From Cephalotus follicularis (Eukaryota; Streptophyta; Magnoliopsida; Oxalidales; Cephalotaceae), in NCBI GenBank assembly GCA_001972305.1, contig BDDD01001503.1, positions 159,196 through 223,195 of the forward strand: a stretch of 64,000 nucleotides of DNA. Direction: 5' to 3'. Shown here piece by piece: positions 22,434-33,763 of this stretch. Each line of letters opens with the position of its first letter. Position 1 is the stretch's first letter. Position numbers and translations under genes: made by a program. The notes under the pieces were generated by a model, which saw only the letters and a list, made by a program, of their open reading frames with translations, was not told the DNA's origin and did not search any database.

Positions 22434-24060
22434 TTAAACTTTTGGTACCCAAATACATTTGGGTCCTTGAGGGTTAGTCAATGTGGTTCCTTTGGGAATC
22501 CAAACTTTCTTATTTTTACCAATATTCTTTCTATAAGAGCATGAAGTGGAAATATGTCCAAGTCTACCACAATAATTACAAGAAATTTTAGGCTCTACTT
22601 TCTTAACAAAGAAATTATTAAAGTGTTTGACATTATTCATTTCTTCATAGCCGAGACCGGCTTTGTCAAAAACACACCTTTGAAGACCTAGAAGATTATC
22701 TAACTTGTCACTACTATTAGAAAATTTAGAGAAAGTTTTCTTCAAGGCATCGATTTCAAGTTTTAGCTTTTTTATTTTCTTCCTCAAAATTGTTTGATAA
22801 TTTTAAGGATACATTCAAGATATCAATTTCATTTTTATGATAGCTATTCTCATTCTTTAGAATTCCAATTTCTTTTGACATAAAAATATCATTTTTCTTT
22901 AGAGACTTATTCTTCAAACACACATTTTTATATTCATGAAATAAATTTTCATATGCATCTTGCAATTCATCAAAAGAAAAATTTACCTCATCTTCTTCCT
23001 CCTCCTCTTCAATTGCCATGAAAGCAAAGTTTGCAACCTCTTCATCACTTTCTTCTTCGGAGCTTGAGGGATCGCTATCATCCCATGTGGCTACCATCGC
23101 TTTCTTCTTTTTGGAGTATTCATTCTTTTTCTTGAATTGCGCTTTCTTTTTAAGATTTGGACACTCGCTTTTGAAGTGGCCCGGCTTTTTGCATTCGTAG
23201 CACATTGGTTCTTCCTTTTTGCTTGATTTTTCATCTTCAGCGAATTCCTTTTTGAAAACCTTTTTACCCTTTTGACTTTTGAGAAACTTTTTGAATTGGG
23301 AAGTTATAAGTGTCATATCTCCATCTTCATCACTTTCACTTTCTTCCTTTGAGGCTTTTAAAGCAATTGACTTCTTCTTCTTGACCGCCACATTCTCATG
23401 ATTGTTCATTGTTGTCTCGTGTGTCATTAATGAACCAAGGAGTTGTTCGAGTGGGAGAGTAGAGAGGTCTTTAGCTTCCTCTATCGCCGTTACCTTTGGA
23501 GTCCAACACTTTGGCAAACACCTTAAGATTTTCCTTACAAGTTCTTTGTTAGAATAAGATTTGCCAAGATTTTTAAGAGAGTTAATAATAGTAGTAAAGC
23601 GAGTAAACATATCACTAATACTTTCATTATCATGCATCAAAAATAATTCGTATTCATGAACAAGCATACTAATTTTTGATTCCTTTACTTGATTAGTTCC
23701 TTCATAGGTAACTTATAGCAAGTCCCACATTTCTTTAGCCGTATTGCAAGAAGAAATTTGATTAAACTCATTAGGGCCAACGGCACAAAATAAAACATGT
23801 TTAGTTTTTGAATTTAATTATAGCATTTTAAAGTCACTATCGTTAAATTCATTCTCGGGTTTAAGAGAGACTACTCATTCTATTGTTCTTGTGGGCATTC
23901 TAGGACCATTTACAACAATATGCCATAATTGATAGTCTAAGGATTGTAAAAATATTGTCATCCTAGTCTTCCAAAAACTATAGTTATTTCTGTCAAAGAA
24001 AGGATGTCTAGTTATGGAGGAACCTTCTAATCTTACGTTTAGATTCATTTGGGTTGTCAT
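22434..24060 (-). pseudogene. Element D gag remnant with two zinc knuckles
   Basis: The minus strand begins MTTQMNLNVRLEGSS, 43 bp inside the PBS. A capsid-like UBN2/DUF4219-type copia gag core follows (FWKTRMTIFLQSLDYQLW, ISDMFTRFTTIINSLKNLGKSYSNKELVRKILRCLP, LEQLLGSLMTHE). Next are a first knuckle CYECKKPGHFKSEC, a long charged coiled-coil stretch (SFDELQDAYENLFHEYKNVCLKNKSLKKN), a second knuckle CNYCGRLGHISTSC, and the Sirevirus gag tail (WIPKGTTLTNPQGPKCIWVPK). Two knuckles separated by a coiled coil are also present in E. It is broken in places. Confidence 0.85.
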
Positions 24061-24102
24061 GGATCTTTATATTTCTATCAATTAAGAATAATGAAATAAC
24101 CG

Positions 24103-24114
24103 CTCTGATACCAA
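24103..24114 (-). other. Primer-binding site of D
   Basis: The minus strand reads ttggtatcagag, complementary to the 3' end of initiator-Met tRNA, one base inside the 5' LTR boundary at 24116. Confidence 0.85.
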
Positions 24115-24618
24115 TTGAAAGTCCTATATGGCAACTTTTAATTAATAAATTTGTTTGTGGAAAAGACAAATTAAACTATGAATAGAAACAAGCACACAAA
24201 AAAAACAATCAAACAATAACAAGTAATAAAGAGAGAGAGTTAGAGAGAGTGCAAACACGATTTTATAGTGGTTCGGCAAAATCCGTGCCTACGTCCACTT
24301 TCTCAAGAACCCCTTGAGATTCCACTAGAGACCACTAGCAACCTTTGATTTTGGCTTGCGGGTGCAAATCAAAGAAAACCACCTTACATTTGATTTACCC
24401 CCTTTGATAATCCTACAAAGGGTTCACTTCCCGTGATAATCCTACTAAGGGTTCTGTTGGCCTTTGCCACCCCGTTAATTGTCTTAACATGTGTTATTTC
24501 GATGATTAACAAACATATAATACTTGTATGCATAATTCTCTGAACTATAAATTCACATACTCACTTGATTTTATGTCTAAAGTGTGCAAAAGGCTATTTT
24601 TGCAGATACAGGGAAATC

Positions 24619-25110
24619 CAGCCGACTGCCTAGGTTAGGCAGCCGCCTGCCATGGTTGAGTAGTCGACTGTTTTGATTAAACAGTCGACTGGTTCTTGAA
24701 GGCAACCCAGGAACTGCAGGTGCACTACACACCAGCCGACCGCATCAGGGGAGCAGTCGATTGCCAGGACAAAATAGCCGACTGCCAAGGAGGTCTAGTC
24801 GACTGCCAAGTGTGCAAATTTCAGGCAGTAGGTTTTTGAACTTCACACCACCTCATCCAGCCGACTGAAGCAGGGCACCACTCGACTAGCAAGGGTCACC
24901 AGTCGACTGCCAACATATCCAGCCAACTGTCACCAATTGTGCAACATTTGGCAGTAGCTTTTTGGAAGTCCAATTTAGCTCAACCAGCCGACTGGAACAG
25001 AGCACCAGCCGACTGCCCAAAGGAAGCAGCCGACTGCCTTCATCTAACGGCTATATTTGAAATACGCGCCATCAACTCCAGCTGACTGCCCAAGAAATCC
25101 AGCCGACTGG
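24619..25110 (+). promoter_or_regulatory. Phased CAGCCGACTG array upstream of E TATA box
   Basis: About 17 copies of a 10-bp near-palindrome occur (CAGCCGACTG, CAGTCGACTG, CAGCTGACTG and close variants). The first four start 21 bp apart. The last copy is about 50 bp from the TATA at 25152. The sense strand mostly shows GCCGAC or GTCGAC cores. The array recurs in the 3' LTR at 32654-33165 with one unit more in its distal part. Confidence 0.7.
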
Positions 25111-25151
25111 ATTGTACCATAACTTCAAAAATAGATCTGTTGGAGCACAAG

Positions 25152-25158
25152 TATATAA
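25152..25158 (+). promoter_or_regulatory. TATA box of E 5' LTR
   Basis: tatataa lies about 40 bp after the motif array and about 550 bp before the LTR end, the expected U3/R position. The copy in the 3' LTR is at 33208-33214. Confidence 0.65.
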
Positions 25159-25710
25159 GCCAAAGTGGAGCATTCTTCAAAGAATCTCTTGCAATCAAAG
25201 TGAATATTCATTCAAGCTAACTCAAGCACAATTCCAAACTCTCTCAACACTAAAAGAGATCATCAAGAAGCAATATCACATACTACAAAGCCTTCACATT
25301 TTACTTTCTCTATCACTAAGAGCTTTGTGAGATTTGAGCTAAAATTGTAAACAAATTCGTTGTGAATTTGTAAATTCCTTAAACACTTTCATTCACAAAT
25401 AAACAAGAGAGGTTGTCTCTTGTATTGCTCGGAGGGAGCAAACTTGTATTCGCTTGGTTGGAGCGAAAGTCGTTGAAGCTCGGTTGGAGTTTCAAGCCCG
25501 GATTGGGGCATACTAGTGAAATACTCAAGGGGAGGCCTTGGGGAGTGGAAGTAGGCGGTTTGCCGAACCACTATACATTTGTTTGCAACTCTCTCAACCC
25601 TACACTCTTTAAATTTCCGCAATTGTGTGATTGTGTTTAATTTGTTTCTAGGAATATTACTAGTTAATTTTTATAAGTATATTCCCCCCCCCCCTCTAGA
25701 CTTCCTACAA

Positions 25711-25722
25711 TTGGTATCAGAG
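25711..25722 (+). other. Primer-binding site of E
   Basis: ttggtatcagag lies one base after the 5' LTR end and matches the initiator-Met tRNA 3' end. Confidence 0.9.
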
Positions 25723-25766
25723 ATTGTGTGCTCATTTTTGAAGATTAACATCTTGAGTTAAAGATC

Positions 25767-27390
25767 ATGGCATCCACTAGCATGAATACCCAAACTAGAA
25801 ACCATGATGATGTCTCCGAATTTAAGGTACCATTTTTTAGTGGTGATGATTTTCCATATTGGAAAAGTCGTATGGAGATTTACCTTAAGTCTAGAGACTT
25901 TAAGAATTGGCTTAGTGTCAAAAATGGTCCTCACATCCCTATGAGAATCAATGATAAAAATGAACTCGTTGCTAAAATGGAAGACGAATGGGATGATGAT
26001 GATTTTAAGAAATTGACCATAGATAATAAGGCTCTAAATATATTGCTTGTGTCTTTAGATAAGACCGAATACAATCTCGTTAGGAGATGTACTTCCGCAC
26101 ATGAAGTGTGGAAATTGCTCATCCTTACCCATGAAGGTACCGAGCAAGTCAAAAATGCCAAACTTGCTTTGTTAAATTGAGATTATGAACTATTTAAAAT
26201 GTAACCTAATGAATCTATCAAGAATTTATATAACCGTTTGCTTGATATTACTAATGCTCTTCTTGGACTTGGCAAGGTTTTTGGCAAAGACGAATTAGTT
26301 AGGAAATTGCTCGGGTGCCTTAATGATGAGTGGAAACCCAAAGTCACGGCAATTGAAGAGTCAAAGGATCTAAAGGTCATGGAGATTGAAGAACTACTTG
26401 GCTCCCTCATGACTCATGAGGTTAAATTAAACAAAAAATCCGCCAACCTTGTGGAGAAAAAACCGCAAGAAGAAAGAAGGAAGGACATTGCTCTCAAAAG
26501 CACTCATAAAGAAGAAATCTCGAGTGATGAGGAGCTAGAAGAAGAGGACTACGTTCTCTTTGCGAAACGATTCACAAAATTCGCAAAGATGAATAAAGCT
26601 AGAAGGTTTCAAAAGAAAAACCTTAACAAAGGAGAAGGAAGCAAGATGGATCCTCCTACTTGCTTCGAGTGCAACAAACCGGGACACATCAAGGTAGATT
26701 GTCCTCAATTAAAGAAGAAGAAGCTCTTTAAGAAGAAAGATCTGAAAGCATGGCACTTAAGTGATGACGAATCTTCCGATGATGAAGTCACCGAACAAGT
26801 GGCAAACCTTTGTTTCATGGCATCGAGTGACACCGAGGAAAGCGACAATGAGGTAGATGATTCCTATACTTTTGGTGAATTACAATTTTCTTTTGATGAA
26901 TTACTTGTAGAATTTAAAAAGAAATGCTCTCAATATTCATCACTTAAGAAAAATATGGCTAATATTGAAAAAGAAAAGGATTTACTAGTTATTGAAAATG
27001 AGCATTTGAAAAATGACATTGGTATCTTGGAACATGAAATTGCTAAAAAGGTTGATCATGTAGTTAAACCTACTTCGTGTAATGACATTGCTCTAGAGAA
27101 GGAAGTAGAAACTCTCAAAGAAAAGAATGTGAACCTAGAAAAATCCTTTAGCAAATTCACACTAGGTAGAAAGAAATTAGAGGAAATGCTTGCTAGTCAA
27201 AGATCTTACCTAGATAAAACCGGTATAGGCTATGCTCCTTTAGAGGTTAAGGCAAAATTAAAGAACACTAAAACAAGACCTCATTGCACATATTGCCATA
27301 AGGTAGGACATGCTATTAATAAATGCTTTAAAAGAGAGTATGTAGGTGGAACAATGTTTGCGAGCAAACCACAAAGAGGAAGAACCATGG
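25767..27390 (+). pseudogene. Element E gag remnant with two zinc knuckles
   Basis: It starts MASTSMNTQTRNHDDVSEF, 45 bp after the PBS. The capsid-like core has FFSGDDFPYWKSRMEIYLKSRDFKNW and CLNDEWKPKVTAIEESKDLKVMEIEELLGSLMTHE. The first knuckle is CFECNKPGHIKVDC. A long coiled coil follows (EFKKKCSQYSSLKKNMANIEKEKDLLVIENEHLKNDIGILEHE), then a second knuckle CTYCHKVGHAINKC just before the protease. The lysine-rich, acidic middle region is typical of Sirevirus gag. It is broken in places. Confidence 0.87.
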
Positions 27391-30300
27391 TACGTGGATA
27401 GCGGTTGCTCAAAGCACATGACGGGTGACAAAAGCCTCTTCTTTGAACTTAAAGAAGTTGATGGAGGAACGGTCACCTTTGGAGATAACAACAAAGCCAA
27501 GATTGTTGGCATTGGTTCAATAGGTAATGAATTCAACATCTTGATTGAAAATGTTTCTTATGTTGTAGGCCTTAAGCATAACTTGCTTAGTGTTAGTCAA
27601 TTATGTGATAAGGGATATAAGGTTAATTTTGAGTCCTCACTTTGTCACATTATTGATACTAGCACCAATGATGTAAAGTTTGTTGGTCATAGACAAGGGA
27701 ATGTGTATGTTGTTTACTTAAAACAAATGTTTTCCAGAAATGTTTGCTTCAACGCTAATACGAATGATAAATGGTTTTGGCATAGACGATTAGGCCATGC
27801 TAGCATGGATGTTCTTGCTAAACTTTCTAGAAAAGATTTAGTTATTGGTTTGCCTAAAATGAAATTTGAAAATGATAAACTTTGTGATGCTTGTGCACAA
27901 GGCAAACAAACTAGAACTTCTTTTATAGCCAAAAATGTTGTTTCAACTACTAGGATTTTACAACTATTGCACATTGACTTGTTTGGACCAACTAGAACTC
28001 TAAGCATTGGTGGAAAACAATATGGCCTAGTTATAGTAGATGATTACTCTAGATTCACTTGGGTCATATTCTTAGCTTTAAAGAGTGATGCTTTAGATTC
28101 CTTCATTAAATTTGGTAGACGTATTCAAAATGAAAAGAGTCTATCTATTATAAGCATACATAGTGATCACGGAAAAGAATTTGAAAACCTTGGTTTTGAA
28201 ATTTTTTGTGATGAACTTGGTATTCACCATAACTTCTCGGCTCCTAGAACTCCTCAACAAAATGGTGTTGTTGAAAGGAGGAATAGAACTCTAGAAGAAA
28301 TGGGGAGAACCATGCTTTGTGAAAATAATTTACCAAAATATCTTTGGGCCGAAACCGTGAACACTGTTTGCTATATAATAAATAGAGTTATGATTCGGTC
28401 GATTTTAAAGAAAACCCCATATGAACTTTTCAATGATACAAAACCAAATGTTAGTCATTTGAGACCTTTTGGGTGAAAGGTTTTTATTTTAAACAATGGG
28501 AAAGATAATCTTGGAAAATTCGATGCCAATAGTGATGAAGGAATTTTTCTAGGCTATTCTTTAAACTCTAAAGCTTATAGAGTTTTCAATAAAAGAACTC
28601 TTATCATTGAAGAATCTATTCATGTATTATTTGAAGAGTCTAATAGTGCTCCGAGAAAGGGAGATGTTGTTGATGATGTAGGTATATTGGAGCAAATGGA
28701 AGGCTTGGACATCTCCAAAGAAGATGTTGAAATTGACAAGATTGAAGAAGAAGGTGCACATGAAGAGGAAATCCAACAAACTCAAGTCACCAAGGAGCCC
28801 GTAGTAAGAAGAGAAAGAGAGTATGTAAAAGACAACGAGGTAATCGGTAATCCTATCGAAGGGGTAAGAACTCGTTCCTCTCTTAGGGAGTATTGTAATA
28901 ATGTAGCTTTTATTTCAAATATCGAACCCAAAAATATTTTTGATGCTCTAAAAGATGATTGTTGGATTGTGGCTATGCAAAAGGAACTAAACCAATTTGA
29001 CAAGAGTGATGTTTGGTCATTAGTTCCAAGGCCTAAAAATCAATCCACCATTGGAACAAAATGGTTTTTTCATAATAAAATGGATGAAAATGGGCTGGTA
29101 ATTAGAAATAAAGCTAGATTAGTTGCACAAGGTTATATTCAAGAAGAAGACATTGACTATGATGAAACTTTTGCTCCCGTAGCTAGATTAGAAGCTATTA
29201 GATTGTTAATGGACTTTGCATGTTTTAAAGGTTTTAAATTGCATCAAATGGATGTTAAAAGTGCATTTTTAAATGGTATCATAAATGAGGAAGTTTATGT
29301 TGAACAACCTCCGGGTTTTGAAAATGTGCATTTTTTCGATCACGTCTTTAAATTGTCAAAAGCACTCTATGGCTTGAAGCAAGCACCAAGAGCTTGGTAT
29401 GAAAGGCTTTCTAAATTTCTCTTGGAAAATGATTTCAAGAGAGGTTTAATTGACAAAACTCTCTTTGTAAAAACTAAGCTTAATGATATTTTAATTGTAC
29501 AAATCTATATTGATGATATCATTTTCGGTTCTACTAATGACTCTCTTCGTGTTGAGTTTGCTAACACTATGCAAGGTGAATTCGAAATGAGTATGATGGG
29601 TGAACTCAAGTACTTCCTTGGATTTCAAATCCAACAAGGGAATGAAGGCACATTCATCAACCAATCCAAATACACAAAATATTTACTCAAACGATTTGGA
29701 ATGGAAAACTCAAAGCCTTGCAAGACTCCGATGAGCACAGCGACCAAACTCGACAAAGATGAGAATGGTGAAGAGGTAGATCAAAAACTATATAGAAGCA
29801 TGATAGGATCTCTCCTTTATCTTACCGCTAGTAGACCGGATATAATGTTTAGTGTGTGTCTATGTGCTAGGTTTCAATATTCACCTAAAGAAACTCACTT
29901 AATTGCGGTTAAGCAAATCTTTAGATATCTTGCATACACCCCATTACTTGGTCTATTCTATTCAAATGATTCTTTGTTTAATTTACATGCGTTTTTTGAT
30001 GCCGATTATGGTGGTTGTAAACTTGATAGAAAGAGCACTAGTGGCACTTGACAATTCCTTGGCAACTCTTTAGTATCTTGGTTTTCCAAGAAACAAAATA
30101 GTGTTGCTCTTTCGACCACCGAAGCCGAATATGTAGCGGCGGGAAGTTGTTGTGCACAAGTATTGTGGTTGATAATACTAGTGCAATAAATTTAAGTAAA
30201 AATCATGTTCAACATTCTAAGTCTAAACATATTGAAATTAGACATCATTTCCTTAGAGATCATGTTGAAAAAGGAGATATTTTTCTTGAATATATTGACA

Positions 30301-30395
30301 CTTTAAATCAAGTTGCAGATATTTTTATAAAGCCTTTGGACAATGAGAGGTTTTGCACATTGCGAAGGGAGCTAGGTATGCAAAATCCCTCTTGA
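27385..30395 (+). pseudogene. Element E pol remnant (protease, integrase, RT, RNase H)
   Basis: The Ty1/copia order is preserved. Protease has WYVDSGCSKHMTGD (about 27388). The pre-integrase zinc region has HRRLGHASMDVL and CDACAQGKQ. The integrase core has LLHIDLFGPTRTLSIGGKQYGLVIVDDYSRFTW and TPQQNGVVERRNRTLEEMGR. A variable linker follows. RT has [46 protein letters not shown] and [12 protein letters not shown]. RNase H has [17 protein letters not shown], and the end has KHIEIRHHFLRDHVEKGDIFLEYI and ADIFIKPLD. The copy has a few breaks. Confidence 0.9.
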
Positions 30396-30799
30396 ATTTC
30401 AATATATGCACATTTGTAATGCTTTGCTAAATGTTGAGTGAATTAGTATGAAAAAAGTTTTTCAAAATTCATCATGCATTAAACATTGAGTTTTTAACTC
30501 AATTACATCAAAAATGCTCGTGTACCTAAGTTACTATTAGTCCATAATAGCTAACTAAGGGTTTACAAATCAAAGGGATAGGCAATTTTCTGCATTTTCC
30601 AAATTTGCAAAAACCAGCTGACTGGACTCATTGTCCAGTCGACTGCCTAACATCCAGCCGACTGGCCAATATAGCCCAGTCGACTGGAAGCTCGGGAATC
30701 AGGTTATTAAACCCGATTTTTCCCTTCCCTCATAACTCTCTCTCACAAAAACTGCTCTAAACCCTAACTCTCCCTAAAATCAACCTGCACTCGATCCAA
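30396..30799 (+). promoter_or_regulatory. Leader of E 3' ORF with a second motif array
   Basis: This non-coding stretch carries four motifs at 30615-30686 (CAGCTGACTG, CAGTCGACTG, CAGCCGACTG, CAGTCGACTG) at about 20-21 bp spacing. They are followed by pyrimidine-rich, plant 5'-UTR-like text (ctctctctcac, aaaccctaa) up to the ATG at 30800. The same layout is found in D. I infer a separate promoter for the 3' ORF. Classical splicing from the LTR transcript is the alternative. Confidence 0.5.
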
Positions 30800-31909
30800 A
30801 TGGCTTCCAAGAGACGAAAGAGCGTAGCAACAAGGCAACCACGGGCATCTCAAGGCATAATTGACTACGATAATGAACTCTTTCTCTCCAAGGAGAAAGA
30901 AACTAGGTATCACTCCGTCATTAACTTTGTTAAATTACACAATGAGAAGTGGATATCTAGTGATATACTAGTTAGTAATATTGCTATTATTAAGTCTTGG
31001 TTAGAGCAAATGGGATGGTTTGAATATTTGTGCTCATCACGCACCATATACCCTAGGCTTGTTAAACTCTTTTATGCTAATCTAGAAAATTCAACTACTT
31101 GTGTTGCCAACTCATTTGTTCTTGGAAAATCAATATCTATAACTCCCGAGCTCATTGCCGAAACCCTAGGAATTCCTAATTCTGGCATTACTCACTTTAA
31201 TGATGTTGAGAAATTGGAAGCTATAGACATTTGCTTGGAACGCCCCGACTTTAACCCTATAATGACCGTAACTAGTAGCCATCTTCCTATAGCCACCCGC
31301 ATTCTCCTTTTGTTGGTCACAAACACCCCATTGCCTAGAGAAGGCTCGCACACTCTTCCTTCCGAGCGAGACCTTAAATTCGTTGCTTGTATTAAAAATG
31401 GCACTCTTGTGAACCTTCCCTATCTCATTGTTAATCATATGCTGTCTAGACCCAACCACATTCCTTACCCAATGCTCATAAGTAGGATCCTAGCATCCCT
31501 AAATCTTGACATATCTGATGATGAGCATACGGTTAAACCATCCCATAAGCAACTAATAAACAAAGCAGAGCTTAGAAATTGCAATATTAGGTTTGAGGAT
31601 GGTATGTGGGTGAAGCAACAGGCTGGGGGAAGAGAACAAGTGAGGGAACCGCCTAATGTGAGAGCTGGCATTGATGGGGATGATGAGGAAGAAGAGGATG
31701 ATGATGCTCAATAATTTGAGATGAGGTCAAATGTTGGAGCGAGCAGCAGCAGACCTACTCTGGAGTCTCTTCAGGATAGGATGGATTTGGCTCAAGCAGA
31801 CATTGATTACCTTATAGGAAGAGTGGACCAAATCTATGAAGGTCAAGCCACTCTTATCCAGTTGTTCCAAAATTCTTTTCCTCAAAACCCTCCTCCCGGA
31901 TCATCTTGA
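30800..31909 (+). pseudogene. Element E 3' env-like ORF
   Basis: It begins MASKRRKSVATRQPRAS. It is homologous along its length to the D ORF: INFVKLHNEKW, WFEYLCSSRTIYPRLVKLFYANLE, ETLGIPNSGITHF, LVTNTPLPREGSHTLPSERDLK and HMLSRPNHIPYPMLISRIL. It ends with a coiled-coil tail (MDLAQADIDYLIGRVDQIYEG) and PPPGSS, as in D (PPLGSS). No signal peptide or membrane segment is visible. It belongs to the 'putative plant transposon protein' family, whose function is unknown. It looks slightly broken. Confidence 0.7.
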
Positions 31910-32498
31910 GCTACATTGCTGCATTACATGTTTTCTTGTATTTTTGAACATTGAATATGTAATGTACTTCTTCGGTTGTTTATGAGATGTGTTTTGCAAA
32001 AGACAATTTAAGTTGGTTTATGAATGTAATTGCCACTCTTTTGTTCAATGAAAATGTGTTCAGCTTATGTGTTATTGCTTGTACATTATTGCTATTCACT
32101 TTCGTTTAATTAAATATGTATGCATATGTTGAGGGGGAGCTCTTCAATCACATGCTTGGGTTGAGGGGGAGCTTACTTTTATCTTTTTTGTTGCTTGACA
32201 AAAAGGGGGAGACATGTATGTAAGTTGCATTGCACAATGTTTATGAATTGCATAATGTTTATGAATAGAAATGAATATTTATGAATGTTGGAATAGTTGT
32301 ATTGCATAATGTTTATGAATAGAAATGAAATTTTATGATTTCTAGTGATGTGCAAGTGGATTGTGATATGCCTTATGCTATCACATGCAATGGTTATGAC
32401 AGAGGTGATAATATTGAATTTTGGAGGTTAAAAGTGTTGTGTTTGTCAAAAATTATGCAAAATGTGTATGTTTTGTCAATCATCAAAAAGGGGGAGAT
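31910..32498 (+). other. Non-coding tail of E with several polypurine tracts
   Basis: It is AT-rich with gagggggagct-like tracts near 32131 and 32161, aaaaagggggaga near 32200, and the LTR-adjacent aaaaagggggaga at 32485-32497. Tandem phrases of the type gtttatgaat occur near 32240-32330. There is no credible ORF. Confidence 0.65.
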
Positions 32499-33763
32499 TG
32501 TTGGCCTTTGCCACCCCGTTAACATGTGTTATTTCGATGATTAACAAACCTATAATACTTGTATGCATAATTCTCTGAACTATAAATTCATATACTCACT
32601 TGATTTTATGTCCAAAGTGTGCAAAAGGCTATTTCTGCAGATACAGGGAAATCCAGCCGACTGCCTAAGTTGGGCAGCCGACTGCCATGGTTGAGTAGTC
32701 AATTGTTTTGATTAAACAGCCGACTGGTTCTTGAAGGCAACCCAGGAACTGCAGGTGCACTACACACCAGCCGACTGCATCAGGGGAGCAGTCGACTACC
32801 AGGACAAAACAGCTGACTGCCAAGGAGGTCCAGTCGACTGCCAAGTGTGCAAATTTCAGGCAGTAGGTTTTTGAACTTCACACCACCTCATCCAGTCGAC
32901 TGAAGCAGGGCACCAGTTGACTGCCAAGGGTCACCAGTCGACTGCCAACATATCCAGCCGACTGTCACCAATTGTGCAACATTTGGCAGTAGCTTTTTGG
33001 AAGTCCAATTTAGCTCAACCAGCCGACTGGAGCAGAGCACCAGCCGACTGCCAAGCTCCACCAGCCGACTACCCAAAGGAAGCAGCCGACTGCCTTCATC
33101 TAACGGCTATATTTGAAATACGCGTCATCAACTCCAGCTGACTGCCCAAGAAATCCAGCTGACTAGATTGTACCAGAACTTCAAAAATAGATCCGTTGGA
33201 GCACAAGTATATAAGCCAAAGTGAAGCATTCTTCAAAGAATCTCTTACAATCAAAGTGAATATTCATTCAAGCTAACTCAAGCACAATTCCAAACTCTCT
33301 CAACACCAAAAGATATCATCAAGAAGCAATATCACATACTACAAAGCCTTCACATTTTACTTTCTCTATCACTAAGAGCTTTGTGAGATTTGAGCTAAAA
33401 TTGTAAACAAATTCGTTGTGAATTTGTAAATTCCTTAAACACTTTCATTCACATATAAACAAGAGAGGTTGTCTCTTGTATTGCTCGGAGAGAGCAAACT
33501 TGTACTCGCTTGGTTGGAGCGAAAGTCGTTGAAGCTCGGTTGGAGTTTCAAGCCCGGATTGGGGCATACTAGTGAAATACTCAAGGGGAGGCCTTGGGGA
33601 GTGGACGTAGGCGGTTTGCCGAACCACTATACATTTGTTTGCAACTCTCTCAACCCTACACTCTTTAAATTTCCGCAATTGTGTGATTGTGTTTAATTTG
33701 TTTCTAGGAATATTGCTAGTTAATTTTTATAAGTCTATTCACCCCCCATCTAGACTTCCTACA
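32499..33763 (+). repeat. Element E 3' LTR (1265 bp)
   Basis: Termini TGTTGGCC and CCTACA match the 5' LTR. The array is at 32654-33165 and the TATA at 33208-33214. It differs from the 5' LTR by a short indel near the start, one array unit, and scattered point differences. Confidence 0.93.

Larger units (their letters stand above)
24455..25709 (+). repeat. Element E 5' LTR (1255 bp)
   Basis: It starts TGTTGGCCTTTGCC and ends CTTCCTACA. U3 contains the motif array 24619-25110 and a TATA box at 25152-25158 (tatataa). R-U5 contains the gtggaagtaggc/ccgaaccact block and a C-run before the end. It is followed by the PBS. Confidence 0.93.
24455..33763 (+). mobile_element. Element E: complete Sirevirus (Ty1/copia), 9.3 kb
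   Basis: It is inserted in the 5' LTR of D with exact TSD GGTTC (24450-24454 and 33764-33768). The order is 5' LTR 24455-25709, PBS 25711-25722, gag 25767 to about 27390, pol about 27390-30395, 3' env-like ORF 30800-31909, several polypurine tracts (last 32485-32497), and 3' LTR 32499-33763. All parts of a SIRE-type element are present. Pol and gag have a handful of breaks. The two LTRs differ by scattered substitutions and a few indels, so it is relatively recent but not brand new. Nesting makes it younger than D and C. Confidence 0.93.

Noticed and set aside
24619-25110. CRISPR-like array (short palindromic repeats with about 11-bp spacers)
   Set aside because: The repeats are only 10 bp and degenerate, the spacers too short, and the context is a plant LTR promoter region.
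25711-25722. tRNA-Met gene fragment
   Set aside because: Only the 12 bases complementary to the tRNA 3' end are present, directly after an LTR; it is a primer-binding site.
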